Shown piece by piece: positions 1-9,437 of a stretch of 64,000 nucleotides of DNA. The notes under the pieces are model-generated. The model did no database searches. It was not told the DNA's origin and saw only the letters and a program-made list of their open reading frames with translations. Source of the stretch: Nocardia sp. BSTN01 (GTDB lineage: Bacteria; Actinomycetota; Actinomycetes; Mycobacteriales; Mycobacteriaceae). The stretch spans positions 124,001-188,000 of the forward strand of contig NZ_JADKYP010000006.1 in the NCBI RefSeq assembly GCF_015354405.1. The letters are read 5' to 3'. A program made the position numbers and the translations under genes. The stretch's first letter is position 1; the number at the start of each line of letters is the position of its first letter.

Positions 1-23
1 AGACGGACAGAAACGCTTTCGCT

Positions 24-3000
24 GTGGCCCCGGACGCATCGGGTCGCGCCGCCGACACCGATGCCGACGGGCGGCGCAGTGGTGGTGAATTCGAGCTCGC
101 CGACTGCGAACCGGGAACAGCGAATGCCGAGAAGCGCTCGGCCGGCCGCGGTGCCGATGACGTGCCACATGCGGATGGTCGTGTGGCCGTGCGATACGTC
201 GCCGTGGAACCCGAACCGGCGCCGGTCCGCTCGCCGTCGAACGGCCGTGACACTGCCGCAGGAAATACCGGGCGCACGAACGCGCGGCGTTCGGCGGGCG
301 TCGCCGCACGGCGTTCCGCCTCGTTCGGCCAATTCGATCTGTGTGGTGACTTGCCCACGGGGACAACGGTTCTCGAAGCCAGCGCGGGGACCGGCAAGAC
401 CTACGCCATCGTCGGGCTCGCGGTGCGGTTCGTCGCCGAGGGGCTGGTCGACATCTCGCAGCTGCTGCTGGTGACCTTCAGCCGGGCGGCGACCCAGGAG
501 TTGCGGGAACGCACGCGGGAGCGGTTCGTCACGGTCGCGGCCGCGCTCGACGATCCGGAGGCCGCGCGCGCCGGAACCGACGAGCTGATCGCCCATCTGG
601 CCGCTGCCGATCCGGCCGAGGTGGTGCGGCGGCGCCGGCGGCTGGTCGCGGCGCTGTCGGATTTCGATGCCGGGACCATCTCCACCACGCACGGGTTCTG
701 TCAGCGCATGCTCGACGAACTCGGCATCGCGGGCGAACACGATCCGCGGGTGCGGCTGGTCGAGGGCATCGAGGAACTGGTGAGCACGGTCGCCGAGGAC
801 CTGTACCTGGCCCGTTACGCCCGTGGCGGCGCGCCGATGCCGGTGCGCCAGGCACTGTCGCTGGCGGCGGCCGCGGTGGCGGACCGGCGCGCGCGGCTGG
901 TGCCGGGGGAGGAGCTCGGCGATCACCCGGCGGCCGAGGCGGCGGCGTTCGCGGCCGCGGTGCGCGCGGAAGTCGATCGGCGCAAACGGCTTTCGGGCAT
1001 CCGCGACTTCGACGACCAGCTGGTGCTGCTGCACGACGTACTCGCCGACCCGGTGCACGGCGAGCGCGCGTGTCGCCGCATCCGCGACCGCTTCCGCGTG
1101 ACACTGGTCGACGAATTCCAGGACACCGACCCCCTGCAATGGGACATCCTGCGGCGGGTCTTCCACGACCACACCACCCTGGTGCTGGTCGGCGATCCGA
1201 AACAGGCGATCTACGCCTTCCGCGGCGCCGAGGTCCTCAGTTACCTGGACGCCGTCGCCCACGCCGACACCCGCCGCGAACTCGATACCAACCGCCGCAG
1301 CGACGCCGGTCTGCTGGCGGCACTGCACCACATGCTCGGCGGCGCCGCCCTCGGACATGCGCAGATCACGGTGCCGCCGGTCACGGCGGTGCGTCCGCAC
1401 AGCCGGCTCACCGGGCCCGGCGGCGCGGCGGTTCCGTTGCGGCTCAGGTGCTTTCCCCGCCAGGGCGCGGGAGCGTTGAACGGCAGCGGGTTCCCGGTGG
1501 TGGGCCGCCAGCGCGATCGGGTGGCCACCGACCTCGCCGCCGATATCGTCCGCACCCTCGAGTCCGGCGCGCGCATCGGCGACCGTGCGCTGGGACCCGG
1601 CGATATCGCCGTGCTGGTCCGCACCCGCGCGCAGATCGACCTGGTGCGCGCGGAACTGGACCGCGCCGGAGTCGCCTCCGTACTCGCCGGTGGCGCCAGC
1701 GTTTTCGCCACCCGCAGCGCCACCGACTGGCTGTGGGTGCTGCGCGCGCTGGAACAACCGCACCGCGGTGACCGGGTGCGGCTGGCGGCCACCACCCCAC
1801 TGCTCGGACTGTCCGCGGCCGATATCGACGCCGGTGGCGCGGATCTGGTGGGCCGGCTCAGCACTCAACTGCGCGATGCGGCCCGGCTGTTCGCGCGCTC
1901 CGGTTTCGCGGCGGTGTTCGACCGGCTGTCCGCCCAGGCCCAGCCCGCGCCGCGACTGCTGGCCCAGAGCGGCGGCGAACGGCGCCTGACCGATCTGCGG
2001 CATATCGCGCAACTGCTCGACGAGGTCGCCGCGCGGGAATCGCTCGGGCTCACCGCGCTGACCCGCTGGCTGGCCGACCGGGTGCGCGATCCGGCCTCGG
2101 GCGCGGTCGCGGGACGCAGCCGCCGCCTCGACCGCGATGCCGCCGCGGTGCAGATCGCCACCGTGCACGCCAGTAAGGGCCTGGAATTCCCCGTCGTCTA
2201 TCTGCCCTTCGCGTGGGACGGCGCGAAGAACCCCAATCCGTCGACGCTGCTGTTCCACGACGGCGAGGAACGGGTCCTGGACGTCGGCGGCCCCGAGGCG
2301 CCCGGTTACGCCGAGCACCGCCGTCGCTGTGAGTCCGAGGAAGCGGGGGAGGAACTGCGGCTGTTGTATGTCGCGGTGACCCGGGCGCAGTGTCAGGTGG
2401 TGGCGTGGTGGGCGCCGGCCTACGGTACGGCCGCCGCGCCGCTGCACCGGATGATCCTGGGCCGCGACCCCGGCAGCGCCGAGGTGCCGGCCCGCAGTGA
2501 GGTGCCCGCGGATCCGATCGTGCTGCAGCAGTTGCGCGAATGGGCCGCGGCCGCCGGCCCCGGCCTGATCGAGATCGAGCCCGTCCGCGCGGCGGTGGAG
2601 GCGCAGCTGCGCACCGAACGCGGTCACACCGGCGACAAGGCACTCGAGGCCGCGCGGTTCACCCGCTCCGTCGACCACGACTGGCGCCGTACCTCGTACT
2701 CGGCGCTCACCGCCTCCGCGCACGAAACCGCCCACGCTGCAACGGATTTCGTGACGCCGGATACCGTCGAGGGCGGCACCGACGAGCCGCTGTCCCCGGC
2801 GCCGGAACTCGGTCCCGGCCTCGGAGCTGGGGACGAATTCGCCGGTGCGGCACCGTCGTTGATGAACGACCTGCCCTACGGCGCCGAATTCGGCACGCTG
2901 GTGCACGGCGTGCTCGAGCGGGTCGACACCGATGCGCCGGATCTGGCCGCCGAGGTCCGGTTGCGCTGCGAAGAGGCCGTCGAGCAACTCATGGCCGGTA

Positions 3001-3638
3001 TCGATCCCGGTGAACTCGCCCGCGCGCTCGTCGCGGTGCTGCGCACGCCGTGCGATCCGGTCGCGTTGGCCGACATCCGGTCACGGGATCGGTTGAACGA
3101 ACTGGAATTCGAACTGCCGCTCGCGGGCGGTGACGATCCGGTGGCGGAGCGGGTGACGGTCCGGCGCATCGGCGCCCTGCTGCGCGAACATCTGCGGCCC
3201 GACGATCCGTTCGCCACCTACGCCGACGCCCTCGACCTGCTCGACGACATTCCGTTGCGCGGATATCTGACCGGAAGTATCGACGCGGTGCTGCGGATCG
3301 ACGGCCCCCGCTTCCTCGTCGTCGACTACAAGACCAACCGGCTCGGCACCGGTGAGCTCACCGTCGCACACTATCGGCGCGACCGCATGGCCGAGGAGAT
3401 GATGCGCTCGCACTACCCACTGCAGGCGCTGCTGTATTCCGCGGCGCTGCACCGCTATCTGCGCTGGCGCCTGTCCGACTACGACCCGGCTCGCCACCTC
3501 GGCGGGGTGCGCTATCTGTTCGTGCGCGGCATGATCGGCCCCGCCACCCCGCCCGGCCACGGTGTCTTCGACTGGGATCCACCGGCCGAACTGATCGTGG
3601 AGCTGTCGGATCTGCTGGCCGGCCGGGAGGGCCGATGA
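24..3638 (+). CDS. recB: RecBCD exodeoxyribonuclease V, beta subunit (helicase-nuclease)
   Basis: RecB is the 3'-5' helicase and nuclease subunit of RecBCD, which processes double-strand breaks and foreign linear DNA. The 1204-residue product has a UvrD-type Walker A (A-S-A-G-T-G-K-T, about 119-126), a DEAD-like box with V-D-E-F-Q-D-T-D, and a C-terminal nuclease core with D-Y-K-T-N near residue 1100. Family homology starts only around residue 104 (F-D-L-C-G), so the first 100 residues are an unusual low-complexity extension, or the true start lies further in. A GTG start at 24 is used. recD overlaps the 3' end by 4 nt (ATGA). recC is expected just upstream, outside the window. Confidence 0.93.
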   Translation: MAPDASGRAADTDADGRRSGGEFELADCEPGTANAEKRSAGRGADDVPHADGRVAVRYVAVEPEPAPVRSPSNGRDTAAGNTGRTNARRSAGVAARRSASFGQFDLCGDLPTGTTVLEASAGTGKTYAIVGLAVRFVAEGLVDISQLLLVTFSRAATQELRERTRERFVTVAAALDDPEAARAGTDELIAHLAAADPAEVVRRRRRLVAALSDFDAGTISTTHGFCQRMLDELGIAGEHDPRVRLVEGIEELVSTVAEDLYLARYARGGAPMPVRQALSLAAAAVADRRARLVPGEELGDHPAAEAAAFAAAVRAEVDRRKRLSGIRDFDDQLVLLHDVLADPVHGERACRRIRDRFRVTLVDEFQDTDPLQWDILRRVFHDHTTLVLVGDPKQAIYAFRGAEVLSYLDAVAHADTRRELDTNRRSDAGLLAALHHMLGGAALGHAQITVPPVTAVRPHSRLTGPGGAAVPLRLRCFPRQGAGALNGSGFPVVGRQRDRVATDLAADIVRTLESGARIGDRALGPGDIAVLVRTRAQIDLVRAELDRAGVASVLAGGASVFATRSATDWLWVLRALEQPHRGDRVRLAATTPLLGLSAADIDAGGADLVGRLSTQLRDAARLFARSGFAAVFDRLSAQAQPAPRLLAQSGGERRLTDLRHIAQLLDEVAARESLGLTALTRWLADRVRDPASGAVAGRSRRLDRDAAAVQIATVHASKGLEFPVVYLPFAWDGAKNPNPSTLLFHDGEERVLDVGGPEAPGYAEHRRRCESEEAGEELRLLYVAVTRAQCQVVAWWAPAYGTAAAPLHRMILGRDPGSAEVPARSEVPADPIVLQQLREWAAAAGPGLIEIEPVRAAVEAQLRTERGHTGDKALEAARFTRSVDHDWRRTSYSALTASAHETAHAATDFVTPDTVEGGTDEPLSPAPELGPGLGAGDEFAGAAPSLMNDLPYGAEFGTLVHGVLERVDTDAPDLAAEVRLRCEEAVEQLMAGIDPGELARALVAVLRTPCDPVALADIRSRDRLNELEFELPLAGGDDPVAERVTVRRIGALLREHLRPDDPFATYADALDLLDDIPLRGYLTGSIDAVLRIDGPRFLVVDYKTNRLGTGELTVAHYRRDRMAEEMMRSHYPLQALLYSAALHRYLRWRLSDYDPARHLGGVRYLFVRGMIGPATPPGHGVFDWDPPAELIVELSDLLAGREGR

Positions 3639-5515
3639 CCGCGATCGCCTTGGCGCAGCGCGCCACCGGACTGCTGCGGACCTTCAACACCGCCGGGGTG
3701 TTGTCGGCGGCCGATGTGCACGTGGCGTTGCGGCTGGGCAGGCTCGGCGGTGAATCCGGGGAGCAGGTGCTGCTGGCCGCCGCGCTCGCGGTGCGTGCGG
3801 TGCGGTCGGGATCGGTGTGCCTGGAATTGCGGCGCATGCACGAAATCGGTGTCGACGGTGAGGGTTTCGATCTCGGCGAGGCGGAACCGATCGATCCCGC
3901 TCTGCTGCCCTGGCCGGATGTCGACAGCCTGTGCGAGCAGTTGCGCGTGAGCCCGCTGGTGTGCGGCAGCCCGGCCGGACCGCTGTGCCCGCTGCGGCTG
4001 GTCGACTCCGAGGGCGGCCCGCTGCTGTATCTGGACCGCTACTACCGGCAGGAGCAGACGATCCGCGAGGTGCTCGCGGAGCGTGCGCACGGGCATCCGC
4101 TCGTCGACCCGGACACCGTGCGCCGGGAACTGGACCGGCTGTTTCCCGGCACGGGCGGGCCCGGCGCCGCCCCGGACCGCCAGCGCATCGCCGCCGCCGT
4201 CGCCGCCACCAGCTGGACCACGGTGGTCGCCGGTGGGCCCGGCACCGGTAAGACGCACACCATCGCCCGCATCCTGGCACTGCTGGTCGCGCATCAGCGC
4301 GCGGTCGCCGACACCGCGCCGCTGCGTATCGCGCTGGCCGCGCCGACCGGCAAAGCCGCTGCGCGCCTACAGGAATCGGTGCGTGAACAGGCCGGCGATC
4401 TCGACCTGCCGGAGCTGACCGCGGCCACCGTGCACCGGCTGCTGGGCTGGCAGCGCGGCGGCACCACCCGCTTCCGCCATCACGCCCACAACCGGCTGCC
4501 CTACGACGTCATCGTCGTCGACGAAACCTCCATGGTGTCGCTGACCATGATGAGCAGGCTGCTGCCGGCCGTGCGCCCGGACGCCCGCCTGGTCCTCGTC
4601 GGCGATCCGGACCAGCTCGCCTCGGTCGATGCCGGTGCCGTCCTCGCCGATCTGGTCGCGGGCCCGGTGGCCGGCCCGCCGAATCCGATCCTCGAGCGGA
4701 TCCTCGACACCGGTTCGGGCCCGGTGGCCGGTGCCGAAGACCTCAGTGAACGGGAACAAAACCGATTGCGCGGCGGCATGATTCGCCTGACCCGCGGCCG
4801 CCGGTTCGGTGGCCGGATCGCCGACCTGGCGGTAGCGGTGCGCGCCGGCGACGCCGAGACGGCGCTCGCGCTGCTGCACGACGGCGGTGCGGAACTGTCG
4901 CTGCACGAACCCGACGACATCGCCGATGTGCGCGCCGACGTGGTGCGCGCCGCCCGCGAATCCACCAGCGCCGCCGAGGCCGGGCACGCCGCGGCGGCGC
5001 TGCGGGCGATGGAATCGCATCGCCTGCTGTGCGCGCACCGGCAGGGACCGTTCGGTGTCGAACGGTGGGACCGGATGGCCGGCGGCTGGGTCGCCGCGGC
5101 CGGAATCGGCACGGAATCCGCTGCCGGACAGTGGTTTCCCGGACAACCCCTGCTCGTGACCGCCAACGACCACGAGGCCCGCATCTACAACGGCGACACC
5201 GGTGTCATCGTGCGGTCCGCCGACGGTGGCCTGCGTGCGGCGCTGCAGCGCGGCAGCGAACCGTATCTGGTGCATCCCACGCAGTTCCCGGGTGTCACCA
5301 CGGTGTACGCGATGACCATCCACCGCAGTCAGGGCAGCCAGTACGGTGCGGTGACGATCGTGTTGCCGGGCCCGGAGTCGACGCTGCTGACCCGTGAACT
5401 GCTCTATACCGCGATCACTCGCGCCCGGCAGCGGGTGCGGATCATCGGTACCGCCGAGGCGCTCGAGGCCGGGATTTCCCGGCGGGTGCTGCGGGCGAGC
5501 GGGTTGCGCGGCTGA
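3635..5515 (+). CDS. recD: RecBCD exodeoxyribonuclease V, alpha subunit (5'-3' helicase)
   Basis: RecD is the 5'-3' motor of RecBCD. The 626-residue protein carries a superfamily 1 Walker A (G-G-P-G-T-G-K-T, about 200-207), a Walker B-like V-D-E-T-S-M, V-G-D-P-D-Q-L, and the late helicase motif around T-I-H-R-S-Q-G-S-Q followed by L-Y-T-A-I-T-R-A. The length is normal for the family. Its ATG overlaps the recB stop as ATGA, indicating translational coupling. The following TetR gene is convergent. Confidence 0.95.
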   Translation: MTAIALAQRATGLLRTFNTAGVLSAADVHVALRLGRLGGESGEQVLLAAALAVRAVRSGSVCLELRRMHEIGVDGEGFDLGEAEPIDPALLPWPDVDSLCEQLRVSPLVCGSPAGPLCPLRLVDSEGGPLLYLDRYYRQEQTIREVLAERAHGHPLVDPDTVRRELDRLFPGTGGPGAAPDRQRIAAAVAATSWTTVVAGGPGTGKTHTIARILALLVAHQRAVADTAPLRIALAAPTGKAAARLQESVREQAGDLDLPELTAATVHRLLGWQRGGTTRFRHHAHNRLPYDVIVVDETSMVSLTMMSRLLPAVRPDARLVLVGDPDQLASVDAGAVLADLVAGPVAGPPNPILERILDTGSGPVAGAEDLSEREQNRLRGGMIRLTRGRRFGGRIADLAVAVRAGDAETALALLHDGGAELSLHEPDDIADVRADVVRAARESTSAAEAGHAAAALRAMESHRLLCAHRQGPFGVERWDRMAGGWVAAAGIGTESAAGQWFPGQPLLVTANDHEARIYNGDTGVIVRSADGGLRAALQRGSEPYLVHPTQFPGVTTVYAMTIHRSQGSQYGAVTIVLPGPESTLLTRELLYTAITRARQRVRIIGTAEALEAGISRRVLRASGLRG

Positions 5516-5536
5516 TCCGGGGCGTCGTCGCGGGGT

Positions 5537-6241
5537 TCAGCTCTGTACGGGCAGGAAGATGCCCGGAATCGTCAGGGCGAGTTCGACATCCTCGCGTCGG
5601 CCGAGGGTGACCAGCACCGTGCGGATCATCGTCAGCCGGGCCTCGGCGACCGCCTCGGGATCCGGGTCCGCGCCCGGTGCGGTGGCCAGCGACACCTGGT
5701 AGACCACGAATGCGCAGACCTGCAGGGCGGTGTCGAGGTCCAGCGGTGCGGGCAACTGCCGTCCCAGCACCGCGAACTTCTCCCGCACCAGCGCGCGGAT
5801 ATCGTCGAAGGCCTGCTCCCGGTACGCCGAGACCGGTGAGGCCGGATCGTGCAATTCCGCGAACACCGGGCGCAGCATCGGCCCGTGTCCCCGGGCCCAG
5901 TCCAGGTAGGCGTCGATGATGCCGATGCCGAGTGCCACCGGCTCCTCGGACTCCTCCAGGGCCCGGCGGATACCGCCCACCAGGCCCTCGTTGGACTGCG
6001 TGAGGACCACGTCGAGCGGGGCCGTGGCGTTGGCGAAATAGCGGTAGAAGGTGGGTCGCGAGATCCCGGCCTGTTCGATGATGCGCGCGACACTCAGTCC
6101 GCGCGAACCGGATTCGGTGAACACCGCGGCGGTGGCGGCGACGATGCGGGAACGCACCTCGTCGGCCTGTGCGGGCGTCTGCGGCGGCCGGCCCCGGCGA
6201 GCCGCGCCGTTGTGAGTGGTGACCACCCCGTCCTGCGGCAT
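5537..6241 (-). CDS. TetR-family transcriptional regulator
   Basis: A 234-residue TetR-type repressor. The N-terminal HTH runs through T-E-S-G-S-R-G-L-S-V-A-R-I-I and G-I-S-R-P-T-F-Y-R-Y-F, and the C-terminal ligand-binding half is all helical. The ATG at 6241 is chosen because GGGAGGT sits 8 nt upstream; a longer start at 6289 has no good RBS. It is divergent from the aldehyde dehydrogenase/SDR pair, and two tandem dyads lie in the shared intergenic region, so autoregulation plus control of that pair is the obvious inference. The ligand is unknown. Confidence 0.9.
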   Translation of the reverse strand: MPQDGVVTTHNGAARRGRPPQTPAQADEVRSRIVAATAAVFTESGSRGLSVARIIEQAGISRPTFYRYFANATAPLDVVLTQSNEGLVGGIRRALEESEEPVALGIGIIDAYLDWARGHGPMLRPVFAELHDPASPVSAYREQAFDDIRALVREKFAVLGRQLPAPLDLDTALQVCAFVVYQVSLATAPGADPDPEAVAEARLTMIRTVLVTLGRREDVELALTIPGIFLPVQS

Positions 6242-6295
6242 CCGTGGTACCTCCCTGATCGGTTGTGCGGACTTGACATGGCCCGGCATCGCCCC

Positions 6296-6345
6296 GTTAA
6301 TCTAACATCGGTGTTAATCTAACACTGGTGTTCAACAAATTGTTG
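6296..6345. promoter_or_regulatory. Tandem operator dyads between TetR gene and aldehyde dehydrogenase
   Basis: GTTAATCTAACA occurs twice, at 6296-6307 and 6313-6324, a 17-bp period. Each copy forms a dyad TAACA-N4-TGTT(A/C) (6303-6316 and 6320-6333). A third palindrome, CAACAA-A-TTGTTG, follows at 6333-6345. Position in the divergent promoter region suggests binding by the neighbouring TetR protein. Confidence 0.7.
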
Positions 6346-6371
6346 ACGCCTGCCGACCGAGAGGGCCGACA

Positions 6372-7943
6372 ATGACGACCGCCCCAGACCTCGCCGCTGC
6401 TGCGGCCCTGCCGCAGGAGTTGGTGGATCGCCTGCTCGCGCACGCCACCGCGGGTGGCGCTCCCTCGGTAGTGGTCTCCGCCCCGGCCACCGGCGCGAAG
6501 ATCGCCGATCTGCCGCAGTCGTCCACCGCCGATATCGAGTCCGCCTTCGCGACCGCCCGCAGCGCGCAGCGGCAGTGGGCGCGGGTTCCCGTGCGTGAGC
6601 GCGTGGCGGTGCTGCGCCGTTTCCACGACCTGGTCCTGGCCGAACAGGACACCATCCTCGACATCGTCCAGACCGAGGCCGGCAAGTCCCGCGTGCACGC
6701 CTTCGACGAGGTCGGGGATGTGGTGGTCAACGCTCGCTACTACGCCGCCGCGGCCGAACGGCTGCTCGCCTCGCGCAACCCGCGCGGTGTGCTGCCGGTG
6801 CTCACCAAGGTCGAGGTCCGCAATCGGCCCAAGGGTGTGGTCGCGGTGATCTCGCCGTGGAACTACCCCTTGGCCCTCGCCGTGTCCGACGCGCTGCCCG
6901 CGCTGATGGCCGGTAACGCCGTCGTCGCGCGACCCGACAACCAGACCGCGCTCACCGCACTGTGGGCGATCGACGCCGCCGAACGCGCCGGCCTGCCCGC
7001 CGGGCTCTGGCAGGCGGTACTGGGCCGCGGCTCGGTGATCGGCGGTGACGTGATCGCGCGCGCCGACTACGTCGACTACACCGGTTCCAGCGCCACCGGC
7101 CGGACCATCGCCCGGCAGGCGGGGGAGCGGCTCATCGGTTACTCGCTCGAACTGGGCGGCAAGAATCCGCTGCTGGTACTCGCCGACGCCGATGTGAGCG
7201 CGGCCGCCAAGATCGCGGTGCGCGCCTGTTTCGCCTCGGCCGGGCAACTGTGCGAATCCATCGAGCGCATCTATGTGCACGACCGCGTCTACGATCGATT
7301 CGTCCGCGAATTCACCTCCGCCACACAGGCTTTGCGGCTCGGCTCGGCGCTCGACTACTCCTACGAGATGGGTTCGCTGACCTTCCCGCGCCAGCTCGAC
7401 ACGGTCACCGAACACGTCCGGGACGCCGTCGCCAAGGGCGCGACCGTACTGGCCGGCGGCCGCGCGCGGCCGGACCTCGGCCCGTACTTCTACGAGCCGA
7501 CCGTCCTGGCCGGGGTGCGACCGGGGATGACCGTCTACCGCGAGGAGACCTTCGGCCCGGTCGTCTCGATCTACCGCGTCCACAGCGACGACGAGGCCGT
7601 CGACCAGGCCAACGACACCGCCTACGGTCTCAACGCCAGTGTGTGGAGCCGCGATACCGGACGCGCCCGCGAGATCGCCGCCCGCATCCACGCCGGATCG
7701 GTGAATGTGAACGAGGGCTTCATCGCCGCGTGGGGCAGTGTCGCGGCCCCCTCCGGCGGGCTCGGCATCTCCGGCAGCGGTCGTCGCCACGGGCCGGAGG
7801 GGCTGCTCAAATACGTCGACACCCAGACCATCGCGGTCCAGCGCGCGCTGCCGATCGCGCCGCTGCCGGGCATGTCGGAAGCGCTGTGGGCGAAGACCAT
7901 GACGCTCTACTTCGGCGTGATGAAGGCGTTGCGGCAGAAATGA
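6372..7943 (+). CDS. Aldehyde dehydrogenase, succinate-semialdehyde dehydrogenase (GabD2) type
   Basis: A 523-residue NAD(P)-dependent aldehyde dehydrogenase that would oxidise an aldehyde to its acid. Catalytic residues are visible: N164 in S-P-W-N-Y-P, E260 in L-E-L-G-G-K, and C294 in G-Q-L-C-E-S. The closest remembered relatives are actinobacterial GabD2 enzymes (R-P-D-N-Q-T-A-L-T-A-L is typical), so succinate semialdehyde is possible, but the substrate cannot be fixed from sequence. The SDR follows 37 nt downstream and TetR is divergent, so the pair is probably a small alcohol/aldehyde catabolic unit. Confidence 0.88.
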   Translation: MTTAPDLAAAAALPQELVDRLLAHATAGGAPSVVVSAPATGAKIADLPQSSTADIESAFATARSAQRQWARVPVRERVAVLRRFHDLVLAEQDTILDIVQTEAGKSRVHAFDEVGDVVVNARYYAAAAERLLASRNPRGVLPVLTKVEVRNRPKGVVAVISPWNYPLALAVSDALPALMAGNAVVARPDNQTALTALWAIDAAERAGLPAGLWQAVLGRGSVIGGDVIARADYVDYTGSSATGRTIARQAGERLIGYSLELGGKNPLLVLADADVSAAAKIAVRACFASAGQLCESIERIYVHDRVYDRFVREFTSATQALRLGSALDYSYEMGSLTFPRQLDTVTEHVRDAVAKGATVLAGGRARPDLGPYFYEPTVLAGVRPGMTVYREETFGPVVSIYRVHSDDEAVDQANDTAYGLNASVWSRDTGRAREIAARIHAGSVNVNEGFIAAWGSVAAPSGGLGISGSGRRHGPEGLLKYVDTQTIAVQRALPIAPLPGMSEALWAKTMTLYFGVMKALRQK

Positions 7944-7980
7944 TCTCGCCCGCTCGGGCATATCGGGAAAGGGAACGAAT

Positions 7981-8808
7981 ATGGATACGGTCGCGGGCAA
8001 GCGGGTACTGATCACCGGCGCGGCGATGGGCCTGGGCAAATCCTTCGCCCAGCGGGCGGTACGCGAACAGGCCGCCGACGTGGTGCTGTGGGATGTCAAC
8101 GAGACCGCGCTGAAGCAGACCGCGGCCGAACTGTCCTCCGGATCGGTGAGCCGGGTGCACCAGTACGTGGTCGACGTCTCCGACCAGCAGTCGATCATCG
8201 AAGCCGGCGCCGCGGTGCGCTCGGAGGTCGGCGACATCGACGTGCTGGTCAACAACGCCGGAATCGTGCGCGGCAACGGCTATTTCTGGGAAACCGGGAA
8301 CCGCGCCGACATCGACAAGACGATGGCGATCAATGCACTGGCGCCGATGTACATCGCGCTGGAATTCCTGCCCGCGATGGTGAACCGCAGGACCCCGGCG
8401 CGAGTGCTGAACATCGCCTCCTCGGCGGCGCTGGTCGCCAATCCGCGCATGAGCGTCTACGCCGCGTCCAAATGGGCGGCGCTGGGCTGGTCGGATTCGG
8501 TGCGCCTGGAACTCGAGCAGTCCGGCAACGAGCACGTGAAGGTCACCACGGTGTGCCCGACCTACATCAACACCGGAATGTTCGACGGCGCCAAGGGTTT
8601 CTTGTTCACGCCGATCCTGGAGCAGGAAGAGGTCGTCGACACCGCGTGGCGGGAGATGAAGAACGGTGCGGCGCTGGTCGTGCTGCCGTGGACCTCCCGG
8701 CTCAACCGCGCCATCTCCGGTCTGCTGCCGCTGAAGGTGCGCGACTACTACCTGAACAAGGTGGGCGTCTACCACTCGATGGACGAATTCACCGGTCGCA
8801 AGTCCTGA
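7981..8808 (+). CDS. Short-chain dehydrogenase/reductase
   Basis: A 275-residue classical SDR with the nucleotide-binding T-G-A-A-M-G-L-G-K motif near the N-terminus, N-N-A-G, and the catalytic S / Y-A-A-S-K motif. The C-terminal part (L-L-P-L-K-V-R-D-Y-Y) is longer than in minimal SDRs and resembles membrane-associated fatty alcohol or retinol dehydrogenase relatives. A good RBS (AAAGGGAA) precedes the ATG. It is probably co-transcribed with the upstream aldehyde dehydrogenase, giving a two-step alcohol to aldehyde to acid route (inference). Confidence 0.88.
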   Translation: MDTVAGKRVLITGAAMGLGKSFAQRAVREQAADVVLWDVNETALKQTAAELSSGSVSRVHQYVVDVSDQQSIIEAGAAVRSEVGDIDVLVNNAGIVRGNGYFWETGNRADIDKTMAINALAPMYIALEFLPAMVNRRTPARVLNIASSAALVANPRMSVYAASKWAALGWSDSVRLELEQSGNEHVKVTTVCPTYINTGMFDGAKGFLFTPILEQEEVVDTAWREMKNGAALVVLPWTSRLNRAISGLLPLKVRDYYLNKVGVYHSMDEFTGRKS

Positions 8809-8838
8809 GGCCCAGTCGATTCCAGTGGCTTCGCCGAT

Positions 8839-9363
8839 TCACGAGGTGTCGCCGGGCCGGTCGCGCCACGGGAGCGTGACCGGTTCGGGGGGAATCCGCC
8901 CCGCCAGCAGCTCGCCGAGGAGCCCGGCGAGTCCGAGTGGGTACACCTCCTGATCGGTGCTCGCGAGCTCATCGACACTCCACCAGCGGAATTCGTCGAT
9001 GGCCGTACTCTCGTAGGCCAGCAGGCCGCTCGTGTCCAGGTCGGCGCCGCCGGCGGGCAGCCGGTAGAAGAAATAGTCCTCGCGGAACATGCCCGACAGC
9101 CATCCGGGAATCTCCAGATGCCCGGCCGCCACCGCGACCTGCGGTCCGAGATCGGCTGCGCTGACCCGCAATCCGGTCTCCTCGCCCAATTCCCGCGCCG
9201 CGGCCTCCGCCGGCGACTCGGCCGCATCGATCCCGCCGCCGGGGGTGATCCAGTACAGCGGATCCAGCGTGCCGCGATAGGCGATGAGCAGAATCCGGTC
9301 GTCGGCGTCCGCGAGGATCACCCGTCCCGACCTGCGCACGTATCGCTGCTCCACAAGCCTCAT
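8839..9363 (-). CDS. NUDIX hydrolase
   Basis: A 174-residue protein with a complete NUDIX box (G-x5-E-x7-R-E-L-x-E-E-x-G-L, in the region G-G-I-D-A-A-E-S to E-E-T-G-L). It would hydrolyse a nucleoside diphosphate linked to another moiety; the substrate cannot be inferred. It is convergent with the SDR and divergent from the SPFH gene. Confidence 0.9.
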   Translation of the reverse strand: MRLVEQRYVRRSGRVILADADDRILLIAYRGTLDPLYWITPGGGIDAAESPAEAAARELGEETGLRVSAADLGPQVAVAAGHLEIPGWLSGMFREDYFFYRLPAGGADLDTSGLLAYESTAIDEFRWWSVDELASTDQEVYPLGLAGLLGELLAGRIPPEPVTLPWRDRPGDTS

Positions 9364-9437
9364 GCTAGCGGCCGCGGCGAATCCGTTTGTGCCATACTCT
9401 GCGCGGCGGAATGCGCCGAGGGAGGACGGGAGTACGC

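Noticed and set aside
6297-8276. 659-residue minus-strand open frame opposite the aldehyde dehydrogenase and SDR
   Set aside because: His/Gly/Arg-rich translation without domains; the plus strand encodes two clear enzymes. A product of third-position GC bias.
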